Assembly (NCBI GenBank): GCA_030340625.1
Contig: JAOPHQ010000584.1
Coordinates: 232,123-296,122 of the forward strand
Source: Merluccius polli
Taxonomy: Eukaryota > Chordata > Actinopteri > Gadiformes > Merlucciidae
DNA: 64,000 nt
Direction: 5' to 3'
The translations under genes and the position numbers were made by a program. How positions within the stretch are numbered: the stretch's first letter is position 1; each line of letters begins with the position of its first letter. This document shows positions 41,111 through 51,122 of the stretch, in pieces. Below the pieces are notes generated by a model, which saw only the letters and a list, made by a program, of their open reading frames with translations, was not told where the DNA came from and ran no database searches.

Positions 41111-42176
41111 CCTCTGAGCTGGGTTAGGTCCTGTTTTAGTTAGTGGCCACATTATTTGAAATGTCTTTGTTTTGTTGGAATTAAAGTTTGTTTGGAGCCT
41201 GCATTCCTGTTGTCTCTCTGATGTTTTGGTACATGCAAGTTACAATGTTTGTAATAAATGGTTACTCTTATTTACAGCAGTTTCAGAAAGTGAGGTCAAA
41301 TATTTTACTATACTTTACATTTCTTACAATTAGGCTGCTTTATTATTTTTAAATATATATTTTTTTAATATTTATTATTTGTTAAAAGTAAAACACTAAC
41401 ACTTTAGATTAAGTGTAATGAACATCTTGAGTAACAATATCTAGGAGAAGTGGAGCTGAGACTTAATCTAAATGATTTAATCCAAGTGAAATCTACCTCT
41501 GAGGTGGGATCCAAATGATCCTGAAATTTTGGTATCAAGTTGATCCAGAGATCTGCCTTAACTTTTGAAATACCCAAATCCAGCCTTTAATCTGGATTCA
41601 GGGGAGGATTGGATTACCAAAGCAGAATCCTGATCTTCAGGATCAGGATTATCTGGATCTGTGTTGAAATACCCAGTTTTCAGATCAGATCTAGATTTAA
41701 TCCAATCCGACCAGGATAATCCTGTCAATCCCTTTTGAAATACTGGGCCCTGGAGACTCCCAACTTTCACCCACCGGGACCCCATCCAGCCTTTCATTCT
41801 CTGCACGCAGTCCGGATTCCCCATTCCCCCATTTTCTGGATTTCACCGACAGGATAAATGACCTTTTCAATGTTGGAATCCAACTCACACCACATCCAAA
41901 TCCCATTTTTTTCTCCCCTAAATCCCCCTCCTCATCCAGCCCCTCCCATTTTACCACGCTGGAAAACACCATCACCCAAACGTCACAGAGCCCCCCCACC
42001 TCCTCTGACTCAGATAATCTGTGAGTCGGACTGATATGTGCCGGGTCCAGGCTGCAATACTGATACCAATAATGTTCTCCCCAAGGAAAAGTCAGGGCCC
42101 TATTCAGATAGAGTTCAGATAACCCTCAGACTCTCAATCCCTGTGATGAAAAAGGGTAAATCTGCCAATTTATTAA

Positions 42177-43497
42177 AGGAGCTATATGTAAGAAATGTAC
42201 TCAAAGTAATCATAAAATGACCCTGATATGTCAATAGACATTGAGGAATCATGTTAATTTCAAGTATTTATGTCAGACATAATAGTAGTCCAGCCAGAAT
42301 ATTTAATTTCAAACGCAATATTTCTGTACCAGGAAAACTGTTTTGTTTTCATTTTGTGTTTTGGTCTGTTGCGCCACCTTCTGCCTAGCATCCAATCGCG
42401 AAGTCAGTACTGTGTCGCCATCCGGGTTGCCAGATAGGCTGAGCTGCAGCCATTTACTGTATAAGGAAGGCTGCAGCTACAAATGTTTTGGGTCAGAAAT
42501 GTCTGACGTTACTAAATGCATTCGTGAACATGTTTACATTGCACTATTAGCCTACCAAATATATTTTAGTTGGGTAATGAAAATGGTCCATGTTTCCACT
42601 GGAGTGAACTATTGCAGTATATCTTTAGAATTATATTTGGCTTATCGCCATTATTCAGTTTTTGCTAGAAAAACATGTTTGAAGCGAATCATTGCGTCGT
42701 TGCCTCATGGGCGTTTTCACGAAGTCAGTATCGTTTGCTCAATGACTATGTAAGGATTTCACACCATTGAGGGTGCCATTTACTGCACACCGACTGCAGT
42801 GTGGATGATAATAAAACAGCGGTCAGAGCTGGCGTGTGTCCGTTGGGGGCTGCTCTATTCGGACACATTACTAATGAAGCCCCGGTGACGGTGTGGGAGT
42901 GCGGATGATAATAAAACAGCGGTCAGAGCTGGCGTGTGTGTCCGACAGGGCTGCTCTATTCGGACACATTACTATGAAGCCCCGGTGACGGTGTGGGAGT
43001 GCGGATGATAATAAAACAGCGGTCAGAGCTGGCGTGTGTGTCCGACAGGGCTGCTCTATTCGGACACATTACTATGAAGCCCCGGTGACGGGTGTGGGAG
43101 TGTGGATGCTAATAAAACAGCGGTAACAGCATGTGTGTGTGTCCGAGAGGGCTGCTCTATTCGGACACATTACTATGAAGCCCCGGTGACGGTGATGCAG
43201 TTGGTCAATATTATCAGGGATCTATGCAAGGCAAGTGTATTTGTATAGCACACTTCATACACAGAGGCAATTCTATGTTCTTTACCTAAATAAAAGCAAA
43301 GAACAGTATGTAAAACACTTGTCATGGTTGCTCCTTCTAGTAGACGCAGTGTTGTGTTGAGTAATCCGGGAACGGGGAATCTGGCAACCGCTACTCTGGG
43401 GGGGGGAGGGGGAGGGAGTACCACGCTGTACAGTATTTACAACGTGGTTGCAATAACAGTTTTGGCCAGAGAGGTCGCAATCCTACATATAGTTCCT
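42177..43497. mobile_element. TTAA-flanked element (1.3 kb)
   Basis: The ends are AGGAGCTATATGTAAGAA and, reverse-complemented, AGGAACTATATGTAGGAT, next to TTAA at 42173-42176 and 43498-43501. It contains the 100-bp tandem array and a LINE/SINE-like 3' piece (43222-43320). No transposase. Removing it rejoins the LINE frame (NLL to SIACQ). Confidence 0.88.
42798..43195. repeat. Four-copy tandem repeat, period about 100 bp
   Basis: Units beginning gtgcggatgataataaaaca start at about 42800, 42900, 43000 and 43101. The second and third are nearly identical. Confidence 0.93.
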
Positions 43498-43855
43498 TTA
43501 AGTATAGCATGTCAACCTCAAAATATACCAGTGTCTCCTGCTATCTCCACAAGATTAGCTCTACTCAATATCAGATCACTAGTCAACAAATCACTGTTAG
43601 TTAATGACATCATTATGACCTATGATCTAGATTTTTTACTTCTTAGTGAAACATGGCTGACTGAATGTAGCTGTTGTGCTATTCTCAATGAGGCAGCACC
43701 AACAAATTTCCGTTTTATGAACAAGTGTCGAACTGGTAAGAAAGGCGGGGGAGTTGCTGCCATCTTTAAATCTGTATTTCAGTGCAAGGAAATTACATTA
43801 GGTGATTTTAGCTCTTTTGAATATCTCTGTTTTTTACTAAAAGGCAGTGGCGTGC

Positions 43856-45480
43856 ACAGACTTTTTGAAGGGCAGGAGTGGAAAGAAAAAAAAGGGCACA
43901 TATAGCGCGTCCTCACCACTGTAGAGGGCACTTTAGACACGTTTTATATGTTATACAAATGGCACATTATATAGCCTTAAAACAGACTAACTAGACAGAC
44001 TACTCAGGTTAGTTTGCTGTTAGGATCAGCATCCAGGAGAACTGTGGATTACAACGTTGGACTGTGAAGAACACACAGCGACATGGATGTATGAATAAAA
44101 AAAAATTCGTAGGGGGTCTGGGGGTCTTCCCCCAGAAACTTTGCAATTAAGTAGATGCCATTTCCTGTATTCTAGTGCATTTTAACACCATATTAGCACC
44201 AGATAATCCAAACTGGTTCTCTGAGATATAGTATAGAGATATAGGTCAACAAAGGACCCAACATAAAAGTCATCGCAACAGTAATGTGTCATAGTATTTC
44301 TTGGTCCTAATAGTCTTCTGGAGTTTAATGTATTTTCTTCACCCAAGAGGGCTCTGTGATAAAATCACACAGGGAACAATACACATTTAAACTCAAAAGA
44401 AACAAACTATGATGAAGCATGAGAATAAGTGCTGCTCCATTGCTGCAGGTGGCAAGGATGAATCAAGTCTCAAGTCTTTAAACACAAGTGTAAGTCAAGT
44501 CTCAAGTATTTGAGGTATAAACCAAGTCCAGTCTCAAGTGTTTGACCTCAAGTTTTAAATCATGTCAAAAGTTTTTGACCTCAAGTTTTAAGTCAAGTCT
44601 CTGTGTGAGTGACTGAAGTGCGACTGTAGAAAAGGCCCCAAAGTTGGGACATATTATGTTTGTTGTGTTATGTTCAGTTGTAGGGTGGGTCAGCTCATAT
44701 AGAAGCGCCACCCCCTGCTGGTTCTAAAGCGTAACTGACGGCGCTTAGTCAGAGACAGGTGTGTGCTCCGGTGAGACGGCAGAGTGAGAGATAAGCAGCT
44801 AATTAACGTCACGTCAAGTGGTCTGTGCGTGAATGAAAAGTGAGTATGTCTGTATATGTTGTTGATGTACTGTATTTGCGTTGCTGTAGCCATAGATTAT
44901 GTCTGTTGGTCTGATGTGTAGCTTTAGCACTTGCCATGCGGTCGCCGTTTCAGTTAATTGTAGCATTTAGCTCACCTGCCTTCATCGAGTGTATGTCACG
45001 TCACGTGTTATGTTATTGTTATCGCTCTGACTTATTAGTGTGATGTTTACAGTGAGTGTTATGTAAATGTTACTATGTGATGTTGTTTATATATGTGTTA
45101 ATAAGTTAGTAAGTTAGGTGAAGTGTGTTTCAGAAGTGGGATAGTGTTAATTAGAGACAAATGGAGATTTAGTCATTTGGTACTCCTTTATTATGTTTAT
45201 TAGAGGTTTAGAGTTTTATTCTTTATTCATTTGTGTATTTGTTATTATTCCTTTGATATAGAAAGCCACACATGTCTGCAAAGAGAGAACCATCCACCTG
45301 AGAACCACCTGCACTAGCCATCACCTGCCTCATCATTTGGACCCTCTAGATGTTAATTGGCCTTAAGTTGGTGTTCTGGCCGGCACCCCGGTGTGAACTG
45401 TGTGACAACCCCCTGAACTAACGCCTAGTCCCAGTTTCTTCACTACAGCGACAAGTCTCAAGTCTTTGTGCCCATATGTG
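43856..45480. mobile_element. hAT end fragments around a solo LTR
   Basis: It opens with CAGTGGCGTGCACAGAC, a hAT-type terminus preceded by CTAAAAGG. Around 44455-44615 and again at 45453-45475 there are repeated caagtctcaagtcttt motifs like the subterminal repeats of the hAT at 25434-26862. No transposase is seen and the right terminus is not identified, so this may be two elements. Confidence 0.5.
44625..45447. mobile_element. Solo LTR (823 bp) with 5-bp TSD
   Basis: It begins TGTAGAAAAGG and ends CTTCACTACA, with TGTAG/CTACA inverted ends and the duplication GCGAC at 44620-44624 and 45448-45452. Removing it restores the repeated caagtctcaag pattern of the surrounding hAT. Orientation uncertain. 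Confidence 0.8.
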
Positions 45481-45656
45481 GCAAGTGGAACTACAGTAAA
45501 ATTCTTCGTTTGGCCATCTGTTTGTATATGTCAATGACCTTGTTCTGGTCAATTCACCCTTCGCTAAGCCACGCCCTAAAACCGCCCTAGGCCAATCGTA
45601 GTATAGCAACCGTAACTAAGCGCAGGAGACCTGACAAGCTTTCGGAGAAAGCTAAC

Positions 45657-45851
45657 ATGCCGAAGCACTGTGCTTATGGTTTGTGCAACACGGATAGCAG
45701 GTATCCAAAGACTTTAGAGGGTGGTGTTGAATTTCTCCCGTTCCCAAAACCTAAAACTAAACTAGACAAATGCCGAGAGTGGATTAAGCAGTGCGGGAGG
45801 CCTCATTCGCAGCTGAACGTGTCCAAGATCACCAAAAACACGTGCTCCAAG
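45657..45851 (+). CDS. THAP-DDE transposase, exon 1 (THAP zinc finger)
   Basis: ATG 45657 opens MPKHCAYGLCNTDSRYP, with the first C-x4-C pair of a THAP finger. FLPFPKPKTKLDKCREWIKQ and NTCSK follow, then the splice donor GTAAGA at 45852. Exon 2 supplies the HF that completes the C-x2-H half (CSKHF). THAP fingers bind DNA at transposon ends. The exon is 65 codons, phase 0. The ATG is the natural start: an upstream in-frame start is not seen. Confidence 0.85.
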
Positions 45852-46004
45852 GTAAGAACAAGCTAATGTTAGCAAGTGAGCTAACTCATCTCAGAAATGC
45901 CTGCAAATTATTATGGTTCTTTGTTCAGAATGCATACATTTAACCTAACTCAACCAACCCAACTAACCCAGACTCGCTTTGACATATTGTTCAATATATT
46001 TTAG

Positions 46005-46111
46005 CATTTCGTTAATGGACGGCCTACCTCCGAGTTCCCCAATCCTATTGCTGCCCACCCGGTGTCAGGTCGTGAGCATCGGGGGGGTTGCCGGAGACCT
46101 CCACAGAAAAG
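46005..46111 (+). CDS. THAP-DDE transposase, exon 2
   Basis: The exon lies between acceptor TATTTTAG (46004) and donor GTACGC (46112). It encodes HFVNGRPTSEFPNPIAAHP and a basic end GCRRPPQK, closing the THAP finger. It ends in phase 2, matching exon 3. Confidence 0.8.
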
Positions 46112-46310
46112 GTACGCAAACTTAAAGGTTCACTGTTCACACAAGTCACTTATGTCACTCACATATGTTTAAAACCATAGTCTTTATTAGGTATTTAAAT
46201 TATTACACAACAATTTATACAAAGTAAATGAAGTTCTTGAAAGAAACCGATACAGGATCATAACCCCAACATAATACATATTACAACTTTCTCTCTCTCT
46301 CACACCAACA

Positions 46311-46744
46311 CGTTCTCATCCCAACTCGTAATATACCGACGATTTGTCACGCCCCTAGATGTCTGATACTGACGCAAAAGGTAGGCCTACCCTCCCGCGT
46401 CTGTGTGAAACGATCTGGGTTCTCATAAACCCGTTCGCGTTGGTAAGAGACGAGCAGAGTCTACAGCGTCCGCTCGCAGAGCAGAGTCTACAGCGTCCGC
46501 AGTCTACTGTGAAACAATTCACTCCAAAAAGTGTTATGGTTAGGGTTAGGGTAATCTATCACCGTGACCGGGTTATTATTGGAGTGAATGGACGCTGTAG
46601 ACTCTGCTCGTCTCTTACCACCGCGAACGGGGTTATGAGAACACAGATTGTTTCACACAGACGCGGGAGGGTACCTTTTGCGTCAGTATCAGACATCTGG
46701 GGGCGTGACAAATCGTCGGTATATTACAAGTTGGGATGAGAACG
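46311..46744. mobile_element. Palindromic MITE (434 bp) in the transposase intron
   Basis: The ends are CGTTCTCATCCCAACT and its reverse complement (ttgggatgagaacg). The inverted repeat extends with interruptions for about 190 bp per arm (for example ataccgacgatttgtcacgc and its complement). An internal direct repeat (gagcagagtctacagcgtcc) occurs twice. A clear target duplication was not found. Confidence 0.8.
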
Positions 46745-48673
46745 GGCTGCTCACACACACACACGCACACGCACACCACTGACCATGTTCACTACTAGTA
46801 CTTTATCTAATATAATACATAATTAAAGCTCCAAGGAGCTGTGTGCGGGACCTCGCCGAGTCCGTCGGGGCGTGTCGTGGATAGTGTCGCGACAGGTTGG
46901 CGTCCGACGCGGTCCATGCAGTGTGCGGTAGACCGGGGCGTTCACAGGGAGACGCGTAGTAGCTAACATTAGGGTCAGGGAATGGCACAAATCGCATCAG
47001 TTTGACATTCCATTCAAAATGGCCAACTTTGACCATACGCCACGGACACGCCCTGTGACGTAGAGTCGCAAAGAGCACAATGTTTGTTCGGCACCATGTT
47101 CTGACTGTACTGATGGATTTTGAAGCAGAACAAACAAATTCCCTGGGGGGAGTTTGTTCACAAACATTGGGAAAAAAGACCACTGAATTCAAAATGGCCA
47201 ACTTTGACGGCACGCCATGGACACGCCCTTTGACGTAGAGTCGCAAATATCACAAGCTTTGTTTAGCACCATGTTCTGATTGCACTGATGGATTTTGAAG
47301 CAGAACAAACAAATTCTCTGGGGGGAGTTTGGTCACAAACATTGGAAAAAAAGACCACAGAACCAACTTTGACGGAACGCCACGGCCACGCCCTTTGACG
47401 TAGAGTCGCAAGGAGCACAATGTTTGTTCAGCATCATCTTCTGACTGTACTGACAAATTTTAAAGCAGAACAAATAAAATCCCTGGGAGGAGTTAGTTCC
47501 CAAACATGGGAAAAAAATACCACTGAATTAAAAATGGCCAACTTTGACGGCACGCCACGGCCACGCCCTTCGATGTAGAGTCGCAATTAGCACAACTTTT
47601 CTCAAGTTACATCTTGTGAGTGTACTGAAGAATTTTGAAGCCCAAGCGACAACTCCCCTGGGAGGAGTTCGTTCAAATACAACGGCAAAAAAGATCACGG
47701 AATTGAATATGGCCTACTTTGACGGCACGCCACGGCCACGCCCTTTGACCTAGAGTCGCAAATAGCACAACTTTTCTCAAGTTCCACCTCCTGAACGTAT
47801 ACACAAAATTTGAAGCCCAGGCGACAAATCCCCTGGGAGGAGTTCGATCAAATAGGCGGGGAAAATTGAAAAATGACAAAAATTGAAATTAATATATCTG
47901 ACTTCCGGTGGGTTTTGGGGTATGGGTCCAAGAGGCTTTTTTGTAGGTCTGGGACTGATACACGTGCCTACCGAGTTTCATACATTTCCGTGAAACGTGG
48001 TGTCGGGGCTGTTTTTTTTATTCCCTGTAGGGGGCGCTACAACCACGACTAACACGATTTTTGGTACCTGAGCTCCGGGCACTAGTCTACACATGTCCTG
48101 TGAATTTCATATTCATAACTATTACGGTATTTGTACAGTGATTTATGCTGACATTAGAGCGCCACCTAGTGGCGGAATTTTTTTCTCCTTTTAACGTAAG
48201 TCTCAGGGAGCCATGTGCTATCACCGTACCAAGTTTCGTTTAAATCGCACTTGCCGTTCTGGAGATATAAACTTCTTAATTTTAAAGAGCGCCACCTAGT
48301 GGCGATGGTCTGAAAATGTGTACGATGGTTAATGGAGGTATGAGGAACTATTGACCAAAGTTTGGTGTCGAACAAACATACCAAAGTGGAGAAATGGTCC
48401 ACTTGCTTTTTTGACGTCAAATTTACATAAATTAAAATATTTATAGCGCGCTTAATTTTTGAAATATTGAAATACTTCCAATTACTTTTTTTCATGGGAC
48501 AGTCTGGAGATGCTACCTGTGAAGTTTTGTGCGAATCAGAGAAAGGCTCATAGTTGGAACCTATAGACGTAGTATTTGCGAGTTTTCGCGCTGTAGCGAA
48601 AAAAAAATGTAGGCGGAAGTGGGCGTGGCCTATATGAGGAGGTGCAGCAATGTTACCTGCATGTGTGGATATA
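46745..48673. repeat. Unclassified fish repeat with a 175-bp tandem array
   Basis: After a short (CA)n run the sequence holds a GC-richer leader, the tandem array at 47018-47880, and gcgccacctagtgg motifs at 48150-48300. It continues beyond the Tc1-like insert to about 50160. No protein is credible; open frames in the array are repeat artefacts. Confidence 0.6.
47018..47880. repeat. Tandem array, five units of about 175 bp
   Basis: Each unit starts aaaatggccaactttgacgg and has cgccacggccacgccctttg, tagagtcgcaa and a gaagcagaacaaacaaat-type middle. Starts are at about 47018, 47192, 47363, 47531 and 47706. Divergence between units rises to the right. Confidence 0.9.
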
Positions 48674-49891
48674 CACTCACCGGCCACTTTATTAGGTACA
48701 CCTTGCTAGTACCGGGTTGGACCCCCTTTTGCCTTCAGAACTGCCTTAATCCTTCGTGGCACAGATTCAACAAGGTACTGGAAACATTCCTCAGAGTTTG
48801 GTCCATATTGACATGATAGCATCACGCAGTTGCTGCAGATTTGTCGGCTGCACATCCATGATGCGAATCTCCCGTTCCACCACATCCCAAAGGTGCTCTA
48901 TTGGATTGAGATCTGGTGACTGTGGAGGCCATTTGAGTACAGTGAACTCATTGTCATGTTCAAGAAACCAGTCTGAGATGATTCGCGCTTTATGACATGG
49001 CGCGTTATCCTGCTGGAAGTAGCCATCAGAAGATGGGTACACTGTGGTCATAAAGGGATGGACATGGTCAGCAACAATACTCAGGTAGTCTGTGGCTTTG
49101 ACACGATGCTCAATTGGTACTAATAAGCCCAAAGTGTGCCAGGAAAATATCCCCCACACCATTACACCACCACCACCAGCCTGAACCGTTGATACAAGGC
49201 AGGATGGATCCATGCTTTCATGTTGTTGACGCCAAATTCTGACCCTACCATCCGAATGTCGCAGCAGAAATCGAGACTCATCAGACCAGGCAACGTTTTT
49301 CCAATCTTCGATTGTCCAATTTTGGTGAGCCTGTGCGAATTGTAGCCTCAGTTTCCTGTTCTTAGCTGACAGGAGTGGCACCCGGTGTGGTCTTCTGCTG
49401 CTGTAGCCCATCCGCCTCAAGGTTCGACGTGTTGTGCGTTCAGAGATGCTCTTCTGCATACCTCTGTTGTAACGAGTGGTTATTTGAGTTACAGTTGCCT
49501 TTCTATCAGCTCGAACCAGTCTGGCCATTCTCCTCTGACCTCTAGCATCAACAAGGCATTTGCGCCCACAGAACTGCCGCTCACTGGATATTTTCTCTTT
49601 TTCGGACCATTCTCTGTAAACCCTAGAGATGGTTGTGCGTGAAAATCCCAGTAGATCAGCAGTCTCTGAAATACTCAGACCAGCCCGTCTGGCACCAACA
49701 ACCATGCCACGTTCAAAGTCACTTAAATCACCTTTCTTCCCCATTCTGATGCTCGGTTTGAACTGCAGCAGATCGTCCTGACCATGTCTACATGCCTAAA
49801 TGCATTGAGTTGCTGCCATGTGATTGGCTGATTAGAAATTTGCGTTAACGAGCAGTTGGACAGGTGTACCTAATAAAGTGGCCGGTGAGTG
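48674..49891 (-). mobile_element. Tc1-like transposon (1,218 bp)
   Basis: The terminal inverted repeats read CACTCACCGGCCACTTTATT at both ends and are flanked by TA (48672-48673 and 49892-49893). They contain the transposase gene on the minus strand. It sits in the unclassified repeat that fills the THAP-DDE intron. Confidence 0.95.
48791..49744 (-). CDS. Tc1-like transposase, truncated by a terminal frameshift (317 aa)
   Basis: The protein cuts and pastes the element. The N-terminal paired-like helix-turn-helix region has DFERGMVVGARRAGLSISET and a second HTH near residues 60-120. The catalytic triad is present: Asp in WSDES (residue 155), Asp in QQDNAPCH (246) and Glu in NPIEHLWD (283). 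The frame ends at WTKL because about two bases are missing near 48792. The other frame goes on with ECFQYLV-type sequence and ends PTRY, so only the last two dozen residues are lost. Otherwise open from MGKKGDLSDF. Confidence 0.93.
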   Translation of the reverse strand: MGKKGDLSDFERGMVVGARRAGLSISETADLLGFSRTTISRVYREWSEKEKISSERQFCGRKCLVDARGQRRMARLVRADRKATVTQITTRYNRGMQKSISERTTRRTLRRMGYSSRRPHRVPLLSAKNRKLRLQFAQAHQNWTIEDWKNVAWSDESRFLLRHSDGRVRIWRQQHESMDPSCLVSTVQAGGGGVMVWGIFSWHTLGLLVPIEHRVKATDYLSIVADHVHPFMTTVYPSSDGYFQQDNAPCHKARIISDWFLEHDNEFTVLKWPPQSPDLNPIEHLWDVVEREIRIMDVQPTNLQQLRDAIMSIWTKL

Positions 49892-50197
49892 TAAGGTTTA
49901 TGAATGTGCGACCAAGTATGCAGGAGTTATGAGCGTTACGGAATTTGGTCAAAAATAGCGCCACCTAGTGGTCTTCCAAGTGTGCGACTTGAACGTGACG
50001 TATAGAATATATAAGTTTTCACCAGCCCCGACAACTTTGCCAAATAAAAAAGAGTTTTCGTATATGTTGAGATAGTGCAAATTGCCGGCAAAGCGGCCCA
50101 AAAAGAATAATAAATAAACGAAGCAATTTCAATAGGGACCTTCCAGTTTCACTGGCTCGGTCCCTAATTAAACCCTTGTTCAACTGATTGTTTGCAG
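49892..50197. repeat. Right end of the unclassified fish repeat
   Basis: It continues the gcgccacctagtgg-containing repeat. It ends with caatagggacc, a short spacer and ggtccctaatt near 50110-50168, a small inverted repeat often seen at the end of this fish repeat type. Confidence 0.5.
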
Positions 50198-50277
50198 AAT
50201 CAGGTGTGACCAGCCAGAAACAAACATCTCAATCTCCACGGAGGAGCACACATCACAACAGAGTGACAACGACACCG
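50198..50277 (+). CDS. THAP-DDE transposase, exon 3 (linker)
   Basis: An 80-nt exon between acceptor TTTGCAG (50197) and a GC-type donor GCAAGT (50278). In the phase set by exon 2 it encodes IRCDQPETNISISTEEHTS and QQSDNDT, an acidic linker. Its last base plus exon 4 restores Glu, so the frame runs through. The GC donor makes this exon less certain than its neighbours. Confidence 0.65.
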
Positions 50278-50291
50278 GCAAGTTTAAACCA

Positions 50292-51048
50292 CTATGTATA
50301 CCTGGGAAGAAAGTAATTAAAGAAAAACATATCTAGTTTGTCTTTCATCTCACACCACTTTTCCACATCAAAATGTATCCGCTGCAAAAGGTAGTCTTCC
50401 GCACACATTACAAAAAAGTCACACCAAGGCATGCCTGTAAGTCCCAGCTGCCCTATTATCTGGTAATAGTATGCGTGGATCTCCTTTAACCTATAACTAC
50501 CATCTGACTGTTTGGAGATAGGGACATTCTTGGCATCTGCTCTTTGATGGACATTTTATTTCTAAAAGGCCACAGCTTGTACCTTCTTTGACCCTCCTAT
50601 CTGATGATGTGCCGAGGTGTGGAGCATGGGGATTCACTACAAAGCCGACAGGGGAAATCAGATTACCTGTTATGACTGAATACTGCTGCGCTGCCACAGG
50701 CTCTAGCTCTATCCCTCGTCTCATTGCTTTGGTTTGCTTACTTGAAGTGTCCTTGAACCTAACAGCCAAGGCATCAAAGTCAGCCCTCCTAGAACAAATT
50801 GCCTTGAATACACTTGATGTAAGTCGGGGAGCCCGGGCAAGATGCCAGGTTTTATTTGTGTCTTGTTGTCTGGTCTCTCTTTCTAAGGCTACAGACTGGG
50901 ATGGTGTAATTGCTATTTTCTGGAAACTACACATGTCTATTTCAGACAGCACAAGACAATAATTTGAAGGCTGTGCTGGCAGAGGGAAATCTGGAAAGTT
51001 ATATGGCTGGTCTGCAGATAATGGTCCTGGAGGGTCAATCAGAGGAAG
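50292..51048 (-). pseudogene. YqaJ/lambda-exonuclease-like nuclease exon, one frameshift
   Basis: The exon starts after the acceptor TTCTGTTTTACAG (51049-51050 on the plus strand): DPPGPLSADQPYNFPDFPLP, then SRLTSSVFKAICSRR-like recognition text, RRGIELEPVAAQQY, HLGTSSDRRV and GLLEIKCPSKS. The last carries the E-x-K nuclease motif. After a base change near 50540 another frame continues with EIHAYYYQIIGQLGLTGMPW and WCDFFVM, completing the YqaJ fold, to a stop at 50292-50294. YqaJ proteins are DNA exonucleases; here it is the accessory protein of the ISL2EU-type element. It lies wholly inside the transposase intron 50278-51122. Confidence 0.85.
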
Positions 51049-51122
51049 CTGTAAAACAGAAGAAAATAATATAAATTAATTGCATTAAATTTTTCCTTTC
51101 TCTTTGTTTTTGTCATTTTCAG

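Larger units (their letters stand above)
38985..41752 (+). mobile_element. GGGCCC-terminated DNA transposon, Harbinger-like, decayed
   Basis: The termini read CCAGGGCCCAGTATTTC and its exact reverse complement, followed on both sides by GGATTA/GGATCA-rich subterminal motifs. It encodes two short protein pieces (39186-39243 and 40844-41110) that could be exons of an accessory DNA-binding protein. No DDE transposase is visible. It holds the TTAA MITE at 39418-39974. The superfamily is inferred from the ends and from the coiled-coil exon. The target duplication is not clear. Confidence 0.6.
38820..42021 (+). pseudogene. ORF1-like frame of L2-like LINE copy D, split by a DNA transposon
   Basis: From 38820 to about 38984 the frame encodes four to five near-identical units of EESPPAPTTQH type. 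It is interrupted by the element at 38985-41752 and resumes with DSQLSPTGTPSSLSFSA. It continues Ser/Pro-rich with DFTDRINDLFNVGIQLTP, and stops at 42021 after SDSDNL. Because an endonuclease frame follows, I read it as the end of LINE ORF1. No esterase motif is visible in this part, and the upstream part is not recognised. Confidence 0.5.
42038..43855 (+). pseudogene. ORF2 start and endonuclease of L2-like LINE copy D, split by a TTAA element
   Basis: 42038-42176 reads PGPGCNTDTNNVLPKEKSGP and ends KKGKSANLL. After the insert it continues in frame at 43502 with SIACQPQNIPVSP and the endonuclease motifs LLNIRSLVNKSLLV, LLLSETWLTE (43645) and KKGGGVAAIFKS. It stops being LINE-like at 43855, where a hAT end (CAGTGGCGTGCACAGA) begins. 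The remainder of the LINE is not found in the window. Confidence 0.8.

Noticed and set aside
45629..45643. Fifteen bases shared with the minus strand near 53290 (cctgacaagctttcg)
   Set aside because: A match this short is expected several times by chance in 64 kb, and neighbouring sequence does not align.
46538..46552. TTAGGG-like text (ggttagggttaggg)
   Set aside because: Only two units, within a MITE; not a telomeric array.
50110..50170. Helitron-like terminal hairpin (agggacc ... ggtccct)
   Set aside because: No CTRR end after the hairpin, and no Rep/helicase sequence nearby.
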